From JBBECJ01 sp041751795 (lineage in GTDB: Bacteria; Chloroflexota; Chloroflexia; Thermomicrobiales; CFX8), in NCBI GenBank assembly GCA_041751795.1, contig JBGSWU010000515.1, positions 1 through 18,512 on the forward strand: a stretch of DNA of 18,512 nucleotides, written 5' to 3'. This document shows positions 6,256-12,858 of the stretch, in pieces. Every line of letters starts with the position of its first letter. Positions within the stretch are counted from its first letter, which is position 1. A program made the translations under genes and the position numbers. The notes under the pieces were generated by a model. That model saw nothing but the letters and a program-made list of their open reading frames with translations, searched no databases and was not told the DNA's origin.

Positions 6256-8475
6256 ATGCAATCGATTTCTGAGGAACAGCGTGGATCGCGCTCGCCGAAA
6301 GCCAATCGAGTGTCCGATAACGACGTCGCCGAAAAACTTCAAACGACCTTCGGCTATCGATCGTTCCGACCGCTCCAAGCCGACATCGTCGACTCGATCC
6401 TGAATCGCAACGATGTCTTTGTCCTGATGCCGACTGGCGGAGGGAAATCCCTCTGCTATCAGTTGCCGGCGTTGCTGCTCGACGGGCTGACCGTCGTTGT
6501 ATCTCCACTCATTGCGTTGATGAAAGACCAGGTCGATGCGATGCAGGCGCTCGGTGTACCTGCAACGTTCATCAACAGCTCGCTCGATACACGTGAGGTA
6601 GGAGAACGACAAGCTGCCGTTGCTAGAGGCGACATAAAGCTTCTGTACGTCGCCCCAGAGCGACTTGTCCTTCCAGGGTTCCTACATCTTCTTCAGAATA
6701 CTGGCGTGACAGTCTTTGCGATTGATGAGGCACACTGCGTTTCCGAGTGGGGACATGACTTCAGGCCTGAGTATCGCGAACTCCGGCAGCTACGCGATCG
6801 ATTTCCCGACTCGACATTTGCAGCGTTTACGGCGACTGCGACGCCTCGCGTCAGGCAGGATATCCGCGCCCAACTCGGGCTCGAGGCAGCCGTCGGCTTT
6901 CAGGGGAGTTTCAATCGGCCAAATCTCTACTACGAGGTTCGTCCGAAGCAGGCGGCATATCAGCAACTTCTTGACTACATCCACTCCCGAAAAGGAGCCT
7001 CCGGCATTGTTTATTGTCAGACGCGCGCATCAACCGAGGACCTGGCCAATCGTCTCCAGGGCGATGGAATCAGGGCGTCGGCGTATCACGGCGGCATGGA
7101 CAGCAAACTTCGGCAGCAGGCGCAGAACGCCTTCGTGCGAGACAACATTCAGATCATCGTCGCGACGATTGCATTTGGGATGGGTATCGACAAGCCGGAT
7201 GTCCGTTTTGTCGTGCACTACGATTTGCCGAAGAACCTCGAAGGTTACTACCAGGAAAGTGGACGCGCCGGTCGCGATGGTGATCCAGCCGACTGCATCC
7301 TTTTTTACTCCTATGGGGATGTAGGAAAGCACCTGCACTTCATCGAGGAAAAGCCAACCGAAGCGCTCCGAGATGCGGCACGTCAGCAACTTCGTCAGAT
7401 GACCGACTGGGCTGAGAGTACAACCTGTCGCCGTAAGGCGCTTCTCGCGTACTTCGACGAAGATTGGAACGATACACAGGATCCGTGCTGCGACGTTTGC
7501 AGAAATCCGGCCGACGAGGTCGACTACACCGTCGCGGCCCAGATGTTTCTGTCCTGTGTAAAACGCACCGGAGAACGGTTCGGCGGAGCATACGTCATCG
7601 ATGTACTACGTGGCTCGACGGCGGAACGCATCGTCCGGTTCGGGCACGACCGTCTTTCTACGTGGGGTATCGGCAAGGAACGCAGCAAGGAAGAGTGGAA
7701 TTACATCGTTCGAGGCGTCGTCAGATCGGGCTATGCGCGACAAGCGCCTGACGAATTCAACGCGATAAAGATCACGCCTGAAGGCTACGATCTCCTGTTC
7801 AAAGGCGCAAAACTGCTACTTCCTGCAGCACCCGTTAAGGGGACTCGCCGAACGGCAACCGATGTCGGCGCTGCAGCGCATCCTCATCCGGATCTATTCA
7901 ACGAGTTGCGGCAGTTGCGGAAGGCACTGGCAGACGAGCGTGGCGTTCCCCCCTACGTGGTCTTCCCAGACACGACGTTGCGGCAGATGGCAGCGCAGTT
8001 GCCGGCTAACGTGAAAGAACTTCTGGGAGTCTCTGGCGTCGGCCAACGAAAGGCTCAGGAGTTTGGCGAGGCGTTCCTCTCAGTGATCGATGACTACGCT
8101 GGTCGTACAGGGGCGAAGCCGGTTTCCCTTCCGTCCAATCCAACGGCGAAACCTCCGAGACGGCGAAAATCGTTGAGTGATACGGCTCGACAAACCGTAG
8201 ATTTGTTTGGCGGGGGATTGTCAGTCGTCGAAATCGCACGGGAACGTGGTTTGTCGGACGTGACGATCGAAGGCCACATCGAGGATGCGATTCGTTCCGG
8301 CGTCGATGTCGATCTCGATCGACTGGTGGCGCAAGACCGGCGTGTTGAGATTGAGCAGACGATTCAGCGCGTCGGCGCTGATCTACTGAAACCGATTCGT
8401 GACGCCCTTAGCGATGACTATTCATATGCTGAAATCCGATTCACCCGCGCTGCCCTCGAATCGAGAATCGAGTAG
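6256..8475 (+). CDS. recQ: ATP-dependent DNA helicase RecQ
   Basis: A 3'-5' superfamily 2 helicase for repair and fork processing, 739 residues. Helicase core: Walker A TGGGKS (60-65), DEAH box (157-160, IDEAHCVSEWGHDFRPEY), motif III TATATP (193-198), and motif VI QESGRAGRDG (333-342). The RecQ C-terminal domain has zinc ligands C391, C411, C412 and C415, where adjacent cysteines in PCCDVC resemble human WRN more than the E. coli spacing. A winged helix follows (about 425-520). The HRDC domain is at about 546-617, followed by a basic linker and a C-terminal helix-turn-helix module (about 640-737, GLSVVEIARERGLSDVTIEGHI), often seen in longer bacterial RecQs. I chose ATG 6256 (AGGAGC about 11 nt upstream). 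The frame extends to an ATG at 6154, but that adds 34 unlike-RecQ residues. Confidence 0.93.
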   Translation: MQSISEEQRGSRSPKANRVSDNDVAEKLQTTFGYRSFRPLQADIVDSILNRNDVFVLMPTGGGKSLCYQLPALLLDGLTVVVSPLIALMKDQVDAMQALGVPATFINSSLDTREVGERQAAVARGDIKLLYVAPERLVLPGFLHLLQNTGVTVFAIDEAHCVSEWGHDFRPEYRELRQLRDRFPDSTFAAFTATATPRVRQDIRAQLGLEAAVGFQGSFNRPNLYYEVRPKQAAYQQLLDYIHSRKGASGIVYCQTRASTEDLANRLQGDGIRASAYHGGMDSKLRQQAQNAFVRDNIQIIVATIAFGMGIDKPDVRFVVHYDLPKNLEGYYQESGRAGRDGDPADCILFYSYGDVGKHLHFIEEKPTEALRDAARQQLRQMTDWAESTTCRRKALLAYFDEDWNDTQDPCCDVCRNPADEVDYTVAAQMFLSCVKRTGERFGGAYVIDVLRGSTAERIVRFGHDRLSTWGIGKERSKEEWNYIVRGVVRSGYARQAPDEFNAIKITPEGYDLLFKGAKLLLPAAPVKGTRRTATDVGAAAHPHPDLFNELRQLRKALADERGVPPYVVFPDTTLRQMAAQLPANVKELLGVSGVGQRKAQEFGEAFLSVIDDYAGRTGAKPVSLPSNPTAKPPRRRKSLSDTARQTVDLFGGGLSVVEIARERGLSDVTIEGHIEDAIRSGVDVDLDRLVAQDRRVEIEQTIQRVGADLLKPIRDALSDDYSYAEIRFTRAALESRIE

Positions 8476-8528
8476 ATCGTGTTGCGAGTCAGTGGGTGAA
8501 CCAGTTCTTCTAGCGTCCAATTCATGAT

Positions 8529-8545
8529 GTCGCTGAAGCAGCGAC
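8529..8545 (+). terminator. Hairpin downstream of recQ, possible terminator
   Basis: GTCGCTG (8529-8535) / CAGCGAC (8539-8545) forms a 7-bp perfect stem with a 3-nt loop 54 bp after the recQ stop. No T-run follows on the plus strand, so it is not a canonical intrinsic terminator. Part of it is shared with a palindrome at 6089-6109 on the other side of recQ. Confidence 0.3.
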
Positions 8546-8560
8546 CATTCCGACGACGAC

Positions 8561-8590
8561 AAAAACGCGCCTGGTCTATTAACCAGGCGC
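8561..8590 (-). terminator. Intrinsic terminator of the tRNA-Asn gene
   Basis: Read on the minus strand, a perfect 9-bp stem GCGCCTGGT / ACCAGGCGC (8582-8590 with 8567-8575, 6-nt loop) is followed by G and five T residues. It sits 8 bp beyond the tRNA 3' end. It converges with recQ transcription and could also block read-through from that side. Confidence 0.85.
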
Positions 8591-8598
8591 ATCAGCGG

Positions 8599-8670
8599 CT
8601 CCCCGACGTGGACTCGAACCACGAACCTTACGGTTAACAGCCGTCTGCTCTACCATTGAGCTATCGGGGA
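8599..8670 (-). tRNA. tRNA-Asn (anticodon GUU)
   Basis: A 72-nt cloverleaf on the minus strand. The acceptor stem TCCCCGA (8670-8664) pairs with TCGGGGA, with discriminator G at 8599. The D arm is GCTC-AATGGTA-GAGC, the anticodon loop CTGTTAA gives GUU, the variable loop is 5 nt, and the T arm is CGTGG-TTCGAGT-CCACG. CCA is not encoded (GCC follows). The last anticodon-stem pair (27-43) is a G-A mismatch; the other four pair normally. It has its own promoter and terminator, so it is a single-gene unit. With an AspRS of the non-discriminating type in this window, this tRNA may be charged with Asp and then amidated. Confidence 0.96.
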
Positions 8671-8695
8671 ACGATTTCTCGTTCGAACGTCCGGG

Positions 8696-8725
8696 ATTCT
8701 AGCACAGCCGGTCACGTTACATCAA
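8696..8725 (-). promoter_or_regulatory. Sigma-70 promoter of tRNA-Asn
   Basis: On the minus strand, -35 TTGATG (8725-8720) and -10 TAGAAT (8701-8696) are spaced by 18 bp. The -10 lies 25 bp upstream of the mature tRNA 5' end, leaving room for a short leader. Confidence 0.7.
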
Positions 8726-8746
8726 CCGGGCTGAGATTGTGAACTA

Positions 8747-8755
8747 TGGTACAAT
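8747..8755 (+). promoter_or_regulatory. Extended -10 promoter candidate for the ROK kinase and downstream genes
   Basis: TGG-TACAAT at 8747-8755 is an extended -10 element about 70 bp upstream of the kinase start, divergent from the tRNA promoter. I found no good -35 at 16-18 bp, which extended -10 promoters can tolerate. It may drive the whole plus-strand gene run. Confidence 0.45.
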
Positions 8756-8824
8756 GTTCGTGCTTTCCGCCAGCAAGCCTCTAGCTCGTCATCGGGTGCA
8801 GGACAGGATAAGGGGACATCGGTC

Positions 8825-9808
8825 GTGGCGTCATCTGACGGTCAACGGTCCGACTCAGCGTTAGCCATCGGCGTCGAGATCGGCGGCCGCGGGCATCGTG
8901 TTGCGCTCGCGAGTTCCGACGGGACGTTTATCGACAGCGCGCATGCCATCGGCCACGGACCGAATGCGGTCGCGACGGTTGACACGATCTGTGGGCTGAT
9001 TGAATCGATCATGAGCCGTCGGGATGTTGGCGACGACATCGTCCATGGGATCGGCGTTGCTTTCGGTGGTCCCGTTGATTCTGACCGAGGTATCACCCAA
9101 CGATCTCACCGGGTTCCCGGCTTTGAGCATTTCCCCCTCGCCGGCGTCATTGAAGATCGCTTTGGCATTCGAACTGTTCTGGAAAATGACGCTCGTGCTG
9201 CAGCGGTAGGTGAGTTCACGCTCGGCGCTGGTCGTGGCGCACGCGACATGGTGTACCTCCATCTCGGGTTTGGCGTCGGTGGCGCAATCATCATCGACGG
9301 GCACCTCCAGCATGGAGCGTCGATGACGGCAGGTGAGATTGGTCACATGGTTGTGTCCGCGAATGGACACGATGGTCCGAGATGCTCGTGCGGAAAACCT
9401 GGCCATCTCGAGGCGTATGCGTCAGAGCCGTCGATTATCGAACGGATGCGCATTCGATTGATCCAATCGGACGCGGAAGTGAAGACGCTCTGGCTTTCGA
9501 GCCCTGGTATCAGCGTTCGGCGCATCTTCGACAGCGTCGAGACTGACCATATTGCTCAGGATGTTGTTAACGAAACAGTCCAGGTGATTGGGCTTGCACT
9601 GGCGAATCTGGTAACGGCGCTGAATCCTGATGCGGTTGTCATCGGCGGTTACGTTGCGGAAACCGGCCCTGCGATGACCGCCGCAATTCGGGCAAAAATC
9701 CGTCAGTATGCATTTGACGCCGCAGCGCGGCGAGTCACTGTTGCGGCGGCACAACTTGGAACTGACGCTGGCCTTGCTGGCGCGGTGGTCTTAGCGTTGC
9801 GTCCATAA
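8825..9808 (+). CDS. ROK-family sugar kinase (glucokinase-like)
   Basis: A 327-residue cytosolic protein of the ROK family (sugar kinases and repressors). It lacks an N-terminal winged helix, so it is the kinase type. Features: a phosphate-binding start IGVEIGGRGHRVALAS, GVAFGGPVDSDRG, the catalytic Asp in LENDARAAAVGEF, the glycine-rich LGFGVGGAIIIDG, and the zinc site beginning GEIGHMVV and continuing CSCGKPGHLEAYAS. In that site the usual third cysteine (GCxE) is His, a variant that can still bind metal. The start is GTG, with AAGGGGA about 9 nt upstream. Sugar specificity (glucose, N-acetyl sugar or other) is not readable. Neighbouring murE could hint at amino-sugar metabolism, but that is only inference. 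Confidence 0.88.
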   Translation: MASSDGQRSDSALAIGVEIGGRGHRVALASSDGTFIDSAHAIGHGPNAVATVDTICGLIESIMSRRDVGDDIVHGIGVAFGGPVDSDRGITQRSHRVPGFEHFPLAGVIEDRFGIRTVLENDARAAAVGEFTLGAGRGARDMVYLHLGFGVGGAIIIDGHLQHGASMTAGEIGHMVVSANGHDGPRCSCGKPGHLEAYASEPSIIERMRIRLIQSDAEVKTLWLSSPGISVRRIFDSVETDHIAQDVVNETVQVIGLALANLVTALNPDAVVIGGYVAETGPAMTAAIRAKIRQYAFDAAARRVTVAAAQLGTDAGLAGAVVLALRP

Positions 9809-9869
9809 CACACCGCAAATGCGCCGTCCATGTACACTTACAGGTCGCAAGTTAGGATAGATGGGGAAG

Positions 9870-9992
9870 ATGGCTACCATGACCTTAAGCGATTCGGACG
9901 TGATGTACCTGCTAACGCTCTTGCGTTCGAGCGATCGTCCAATGTCAACCGAACAACTCGTTCAGGCGCTCAAGGAACGTTCGGGTTCGTAG
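9870..9992 (+). CDS. Small ORF, 40 residues, helix-turn-helix-like
   Basis: A short reading frame between the ROK kinase and the next large gene. It encodes a protein beginning MATMTLSDSDVMYLLTLL, followed by RSSDRPMSTEQLVQALKER, and ends in SGS. Two predicted amphipathic helices around a turn (RPMSTEQLVQAL) resemble the first part of a winged-helix domain. Upstream purines (GGAT at 9855, GGGGAAG at 9863-9869) could serve ATG 9870 or ATG 9879 in the same frame. A weak promoter-like pair (TGTACA 9831-9836, TAGGAT 9853-9858, 16 bp apart) precedes it. It may be a real small protein, a leader peptide, or the N-terminal remnant of the following gene. No function is assigned. Confidence 0.5.
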   Translation: MATMTLSDSDVMYLLTLLRSSDRPMSTEQLVQALKERSGS

Positions 9993-10093
9993 ATCATCGG
10001 TACGTGTCAGGATTTCTTCTTCGGATCTCACCAGATTCATCGCCGTGACCGATGACACGACAATACAGCACCGCGAGAAAGGGATGGCGCTTC

Positions 10094-11863
10094 ATGCAGT
10101 CCGCGCAATCGGCCCCAACGCTCGACCTGGGGGGCAATGCAAAGCAGAAGGAACTGGCAGGTCGCCTGTTTCGCGTATTCGAAGCTCATGGTCGATTCTT
10201 CAGCAATAATGCACCTATCCGGCTATCGGTGTCACAACTCAGTGAGTTCATGGCCACCCAGGAACCCGATCAAGCCGATTGGACGAAAGAGATCACGACC
10301 GCACTTAACGCGAGCAAGAAGGTTTTCGCTCGGGAAGAGCATGATGGCGAGATCGTCTTCGTAACCACTCGATCAGGCCAACTGCCAAGTGACGACATTG
10401 GCATCGATCAATCGCATACGCTCGGAAAGCGATTTGCCACGCCTGAACCAAAACGTGCGATTCCGCCAACGCGTAAGCTCGCGCCCAGTCGCCCGACTCC
10501 GGCGTATATCGACTCACAGTACGCTGCCACCGAGCCATCGATCTCTCGATCGTATTCCAGCCTGCCGACCGACGATTCGTACGTCGTTGTTCCAACGACA
10601 CTTCCGACGGTCGTGGAATCGAACGAGCCTGCTGACGATCTTGCACCAGCAGCCGAGCTAGTTGCCGATACTGGCGTGGATGTCGACGTCGACGAAGAAA
10701 TCGTTACTCAGGCGCCAGCTGCCTCCGCGGCTGCAATCAACATCGCGTCGGCGAACGACGACGATATTGCTGGAGCGATCATCGAATCGCTGGGGCAGGA
10801 GATGAGCGTCGCGCGCTGGGGCGAACTGTGGATGATGGAAGATCGTGTCCAGCGCTTCTCGCGTGGTGATCTTCGACGAATCGAAGACTTCCTCCGCGAA
10901 CAGGGTGGTATCGCGACTGACGAAGATATCGTTCAGGATATCCTTGGCGTTCGATCCGGCGCTGCCGAGTATGGTGGCACTCGATTCGCGCTGAACTACC
11001 GACTGTCTCGGGAAACGCGAGAGTTCGAGTACCTTGGGACGGACGCTGTTGGTGTCTGGTCGCTATCGAATCAGCCATCCATCGGCACGACTAAGCGAAA
11101 GCCAAGCGAGATCGGCCAGGACTATCGGTTCCTGATCGATTACCGCACTCCCGTGGAGGGACTCGAAGAAGGCATCGTCGAGCATATCCTCAGTTTCTAC
11201 GAGTATAGCTATGGCGTCCTGCCTCTCGACGCGAATTTGGCGACGTTGTTGCCGAAAGCAGGCTTTGCCGATCAGAGGGCTGCGCGGGTGACGTTTGAAT
11301 CTCCACAAACAAACGAAACAATCGTTACCGAATTACGCTTCCCAACAGGCAATCGTGGTGGATTCATCGCGGGACTTGACCAGTTCTTTGCAGATAATCT
11401 GGTCCCGGGCGCGGTGCTGACAATCGAACGCACCGATCGGCCAAACCACTTTCTGCTGGAGTACTTCCAGGTGTCTGGCGAGGATCGAAAGCTGCTCCAC
11501 CTTGACGAGCGCAAGGCGAAGTATTCCTATCGTTCGACCACGTACTACTGCGCGACTCAGGACGACTTCCTCCTGACCGAAGGTCGTTTTCCGAAGCTCG
11601 CCGATGCCAAGCCGCTGGACGATCGAGCGCGCCGTCGGCCAGATCAGGTTGTTCAGGCGACTTTCGAACGCATCGGTGAGAACGCTGGATCTGCCGACAG
11701 CCCGCAGTACTCTGCGAGCTTCAGCGATCTCCTGGCAGCGGTGAATATCGAACGACCAATATCGTCGGAGTTCCTGCGGGACATCCTGACGAGCGGAACC
11801 TACCCGGAGTTCAGCGCGGATGAATCAAACGAAGATGTCTTCCTCTACGTCCCCTCAGCCTGA
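10094..11863 (+). CDS. Conserved-looking hypothetical protein with two winged-helix-like domains
   Basis: I do not recognise this protein. It has 589 residues from ATG 10094, chosen because GAAAGGGATGG lies about 10 nt upstream; an ATG at 10052 in frame has no ribosome site. Residues about 12-92 are helical then beta (KELAGRLFRVFEAHGRFF, later KVFAREEHDGEIVFVTT), winged-helix-like. Residues about 96-220 are a Pro/Thr/Ser linker turning acidic (DTGVDVDVDEE). Residues about 222-330 form a second such unit (GDLRRIEDFLREQGGIATDE, then RFALNYRLSRETREFEYLG, then GVWSLSNQ). The C-terminal 250 residues look mixed alpha/beta, rich in aromatic and charged residues. There is no signal peptide or membrane helix. 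The last 44 bp overlap the HEAT-repeat gene, implying coupled expression and perhaps a joint complex. DNA or protein binding is a guess from fold appearance. Confidence 0.75.
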   Translation: MQSAQSAPTLDLGGNAKQKELAGRLFRVFEAHGRFFSNNAPIRLSVSQLSEFMATQEPDQADWTKEITTALNASKKVFAREEHDGEIVFVTTRSGQLPSDDIGIDQSHTLGKRFATPEPKRAIPPTRKLAPSRPTPAYIDSQYAATEPSISRSYSSLPTDDSYVVVPTTLPTVVESNEPADDLAPAAELVADTGVDVDVDEEIVTQAPAASAAAINIASANDDDIAGAIIESLGQEMSVARWGELWMMEDRVQRFSRGDLRRIEDFLREQGGIATDEDIVQDILGVRSGAAEYGGTRFALNYRLSRETREFEYLGTDAVGVWSLSNQPSIGTTKRKPSEIGQDYRFLIDYRTPVEGLEEGIVEHILSFYEYSYGVLPLDANLATLLPKAGFADQRAARVTFESPQTNETIVTELRFPTGNRGGFIAGLDQFFADNLVPGAVLTIERTDRPNHFLLEYFQVSGEDRKLLHLDERKAKYSYRSTTYYCATQDDFLLTEGRFPKLADAKPLDDRARRRPDQVVQATFERIGENAGSADSPQYSASFSDLLAAVNIERPISSEFLRDILTSGTYPEFSADESNEDVFLYVPSA

Positions 11864-12788
11864 AAAAGACAGCCAGGGCGCGATCGATCGCGTCCTGACT
11901 CAATTACGGTCTGCCGACGACAGTGGCTTGTTCGTTGAGCCACTGTCGGATCTCGGACGAGAGGCTGCCACGTACTTCGCTGAGCGATGGCCCGATCTCC
12001 CATTAGACATCAGGCTTGCGGCTGTGCAGGCGATGCGGGACGACGCAGAGCAGCAGATTGAGCATAACTACAATCGTGCGCTGCTGGTCGCGGTGCGTGA
12101 TATCGACGCTGATACCCGCCTTGCAGCCATCGACGGCCTCGCAGAACTGGAATCAGCTACATACTGCGACGCGTTGCTGGAGAGCATTGAGGACGAGCCA
12201 GACGAGAGGGTGCGGGCCGCAATGGCGCTTGCCCTGGGGCGATTCGCACTCAAAGCGGAACTCGACGAACTCGACGACGAAACCGCCGAGCGCGTTCGTG
12301 AAACCCTTCTGCGAGTGATCGACGATGATCCCTCGGCAGCGGTGCGTCGTCGTGCGCTGGAAGCTGCCGGGTACTTTGCTGAGGACGACGAAGTTATCCG
12401 ACGTATCGAAGACGCGTACGAAGGTGACAACCATCTGCTGCGTGTAAGTGCGCTGCATGCGATGGGCCGTCAGGGAACTGTTCGCTGGCTTGATGTCGTG
12501 CATCACGAGTTGACGAACGACGAGCCTGAGTTGCGCTTTGAGGCGGTGACTGCAGCAGGATCGATCGGTGAAGAACGTTCGGTCCTTGAACTCATCGACC
12601 GGCTCCGAGACGACGACGTCGAAGTTCGAATGGCAGCGATCGCGGCACTGGGCGCAATCGGTGGGCAATTCGCGATCAACACGCTTCGTAAACTGACGGA
12701 GGATGACTCAGAAGCGATTGCGGACGCCGCTGAGGACGCACTTGAAGAGGCACAGATGATGTCGAATCCTCTTCGCCCGCTGATGTAA
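11820..12788 (+). CDS. HEAT-repeat protein
   Basis: A 322-residue, very acidic alpha-helical repeat protein. After a short Ser/Thr-rich N-terminus, about seven to eight helix pairs of 30-35 residues follow, each with the HEAT/PBS-type pattern. Examples are DIRLAAVQAMRD, DTRLAAIDGLAELE, RVRAAMALALGRF, AVRRRALEAAGYF, LLRVSALHAMGRQG, ELRFEAVTAAGSIG and EVRMAAIAALGAIG. Such solenoids are usually protein-binding scaffolds; a phycobilin-lyase role is not implied. ATG 11820 has GGAG 10 nt upstream and lies inside the preceding gene; ATG 11835 is an alternative. It ends 70 bp before murE. The partner is probably the upstream hypothetical protein, by overlap only. Confidence 0.85.
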   Translation: MNQTKMSSSTSPQPEKDSQGAIDRVLTQLRSADDSGLFVEPLSDLGREAATYFAERWPDLPLDIRLAAVQAMRDDAEQQIEHNYNRALLVAVRDIDADTRLAAIDGLAELESATYCDALLESIEDEPDERVRAAMALALGRFALKAELDELDDETAERVRETLLRVIDDDPSAAVRRRALEAAGYFAEDDEVIRRIEDAYEGDNHLLRVSALHAMGRQGTVRWLDVVHHELTNDEPELRFEAVTAAGSIGEERSVLELIDRLRDDDVEVRMAAIAALGAIGGQFAINTLRKLTEDDSEAIADAAEDALEEAQMMSNPLRPLM

Positions 12789-12829
12789 TGGGTCACGCAC
12801 TTCCTCTTCGCCAACTACCAGTTTCCTCA

Positions 12830-12850
12830 TTCTCCGAGTCACCCGGAGGG
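12830..12850 (+). promoter_or_regulatory. Hairpin covering the murE Shine-Dalgarno site
   Basis: CTCCG (12832-12836) can pair with CGGAG (12844-12848), extendable by two G-U pairs to TTCTCCG / CGGAGGG, across a 7-nt loop. The 3' arm is the murE ribosome site GGAGGG (12845-12850), 8 nt before GTG 12859. The stem is short, so it would at most dampen murE translation. No ligand-binding aptamer is apparent. Confidence 0.35.
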
Positions 12851-12858
12851 ACAAAGTT

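Noticed and set aside
9830..10048. A 72-codon frame starting ATGTACACT between the ROK kinase and the hypothetical gene
   Set aside because: It has no ribosome site, its composition is atypical, and it overlaps in another frame the better-supported 40-residue ORF.
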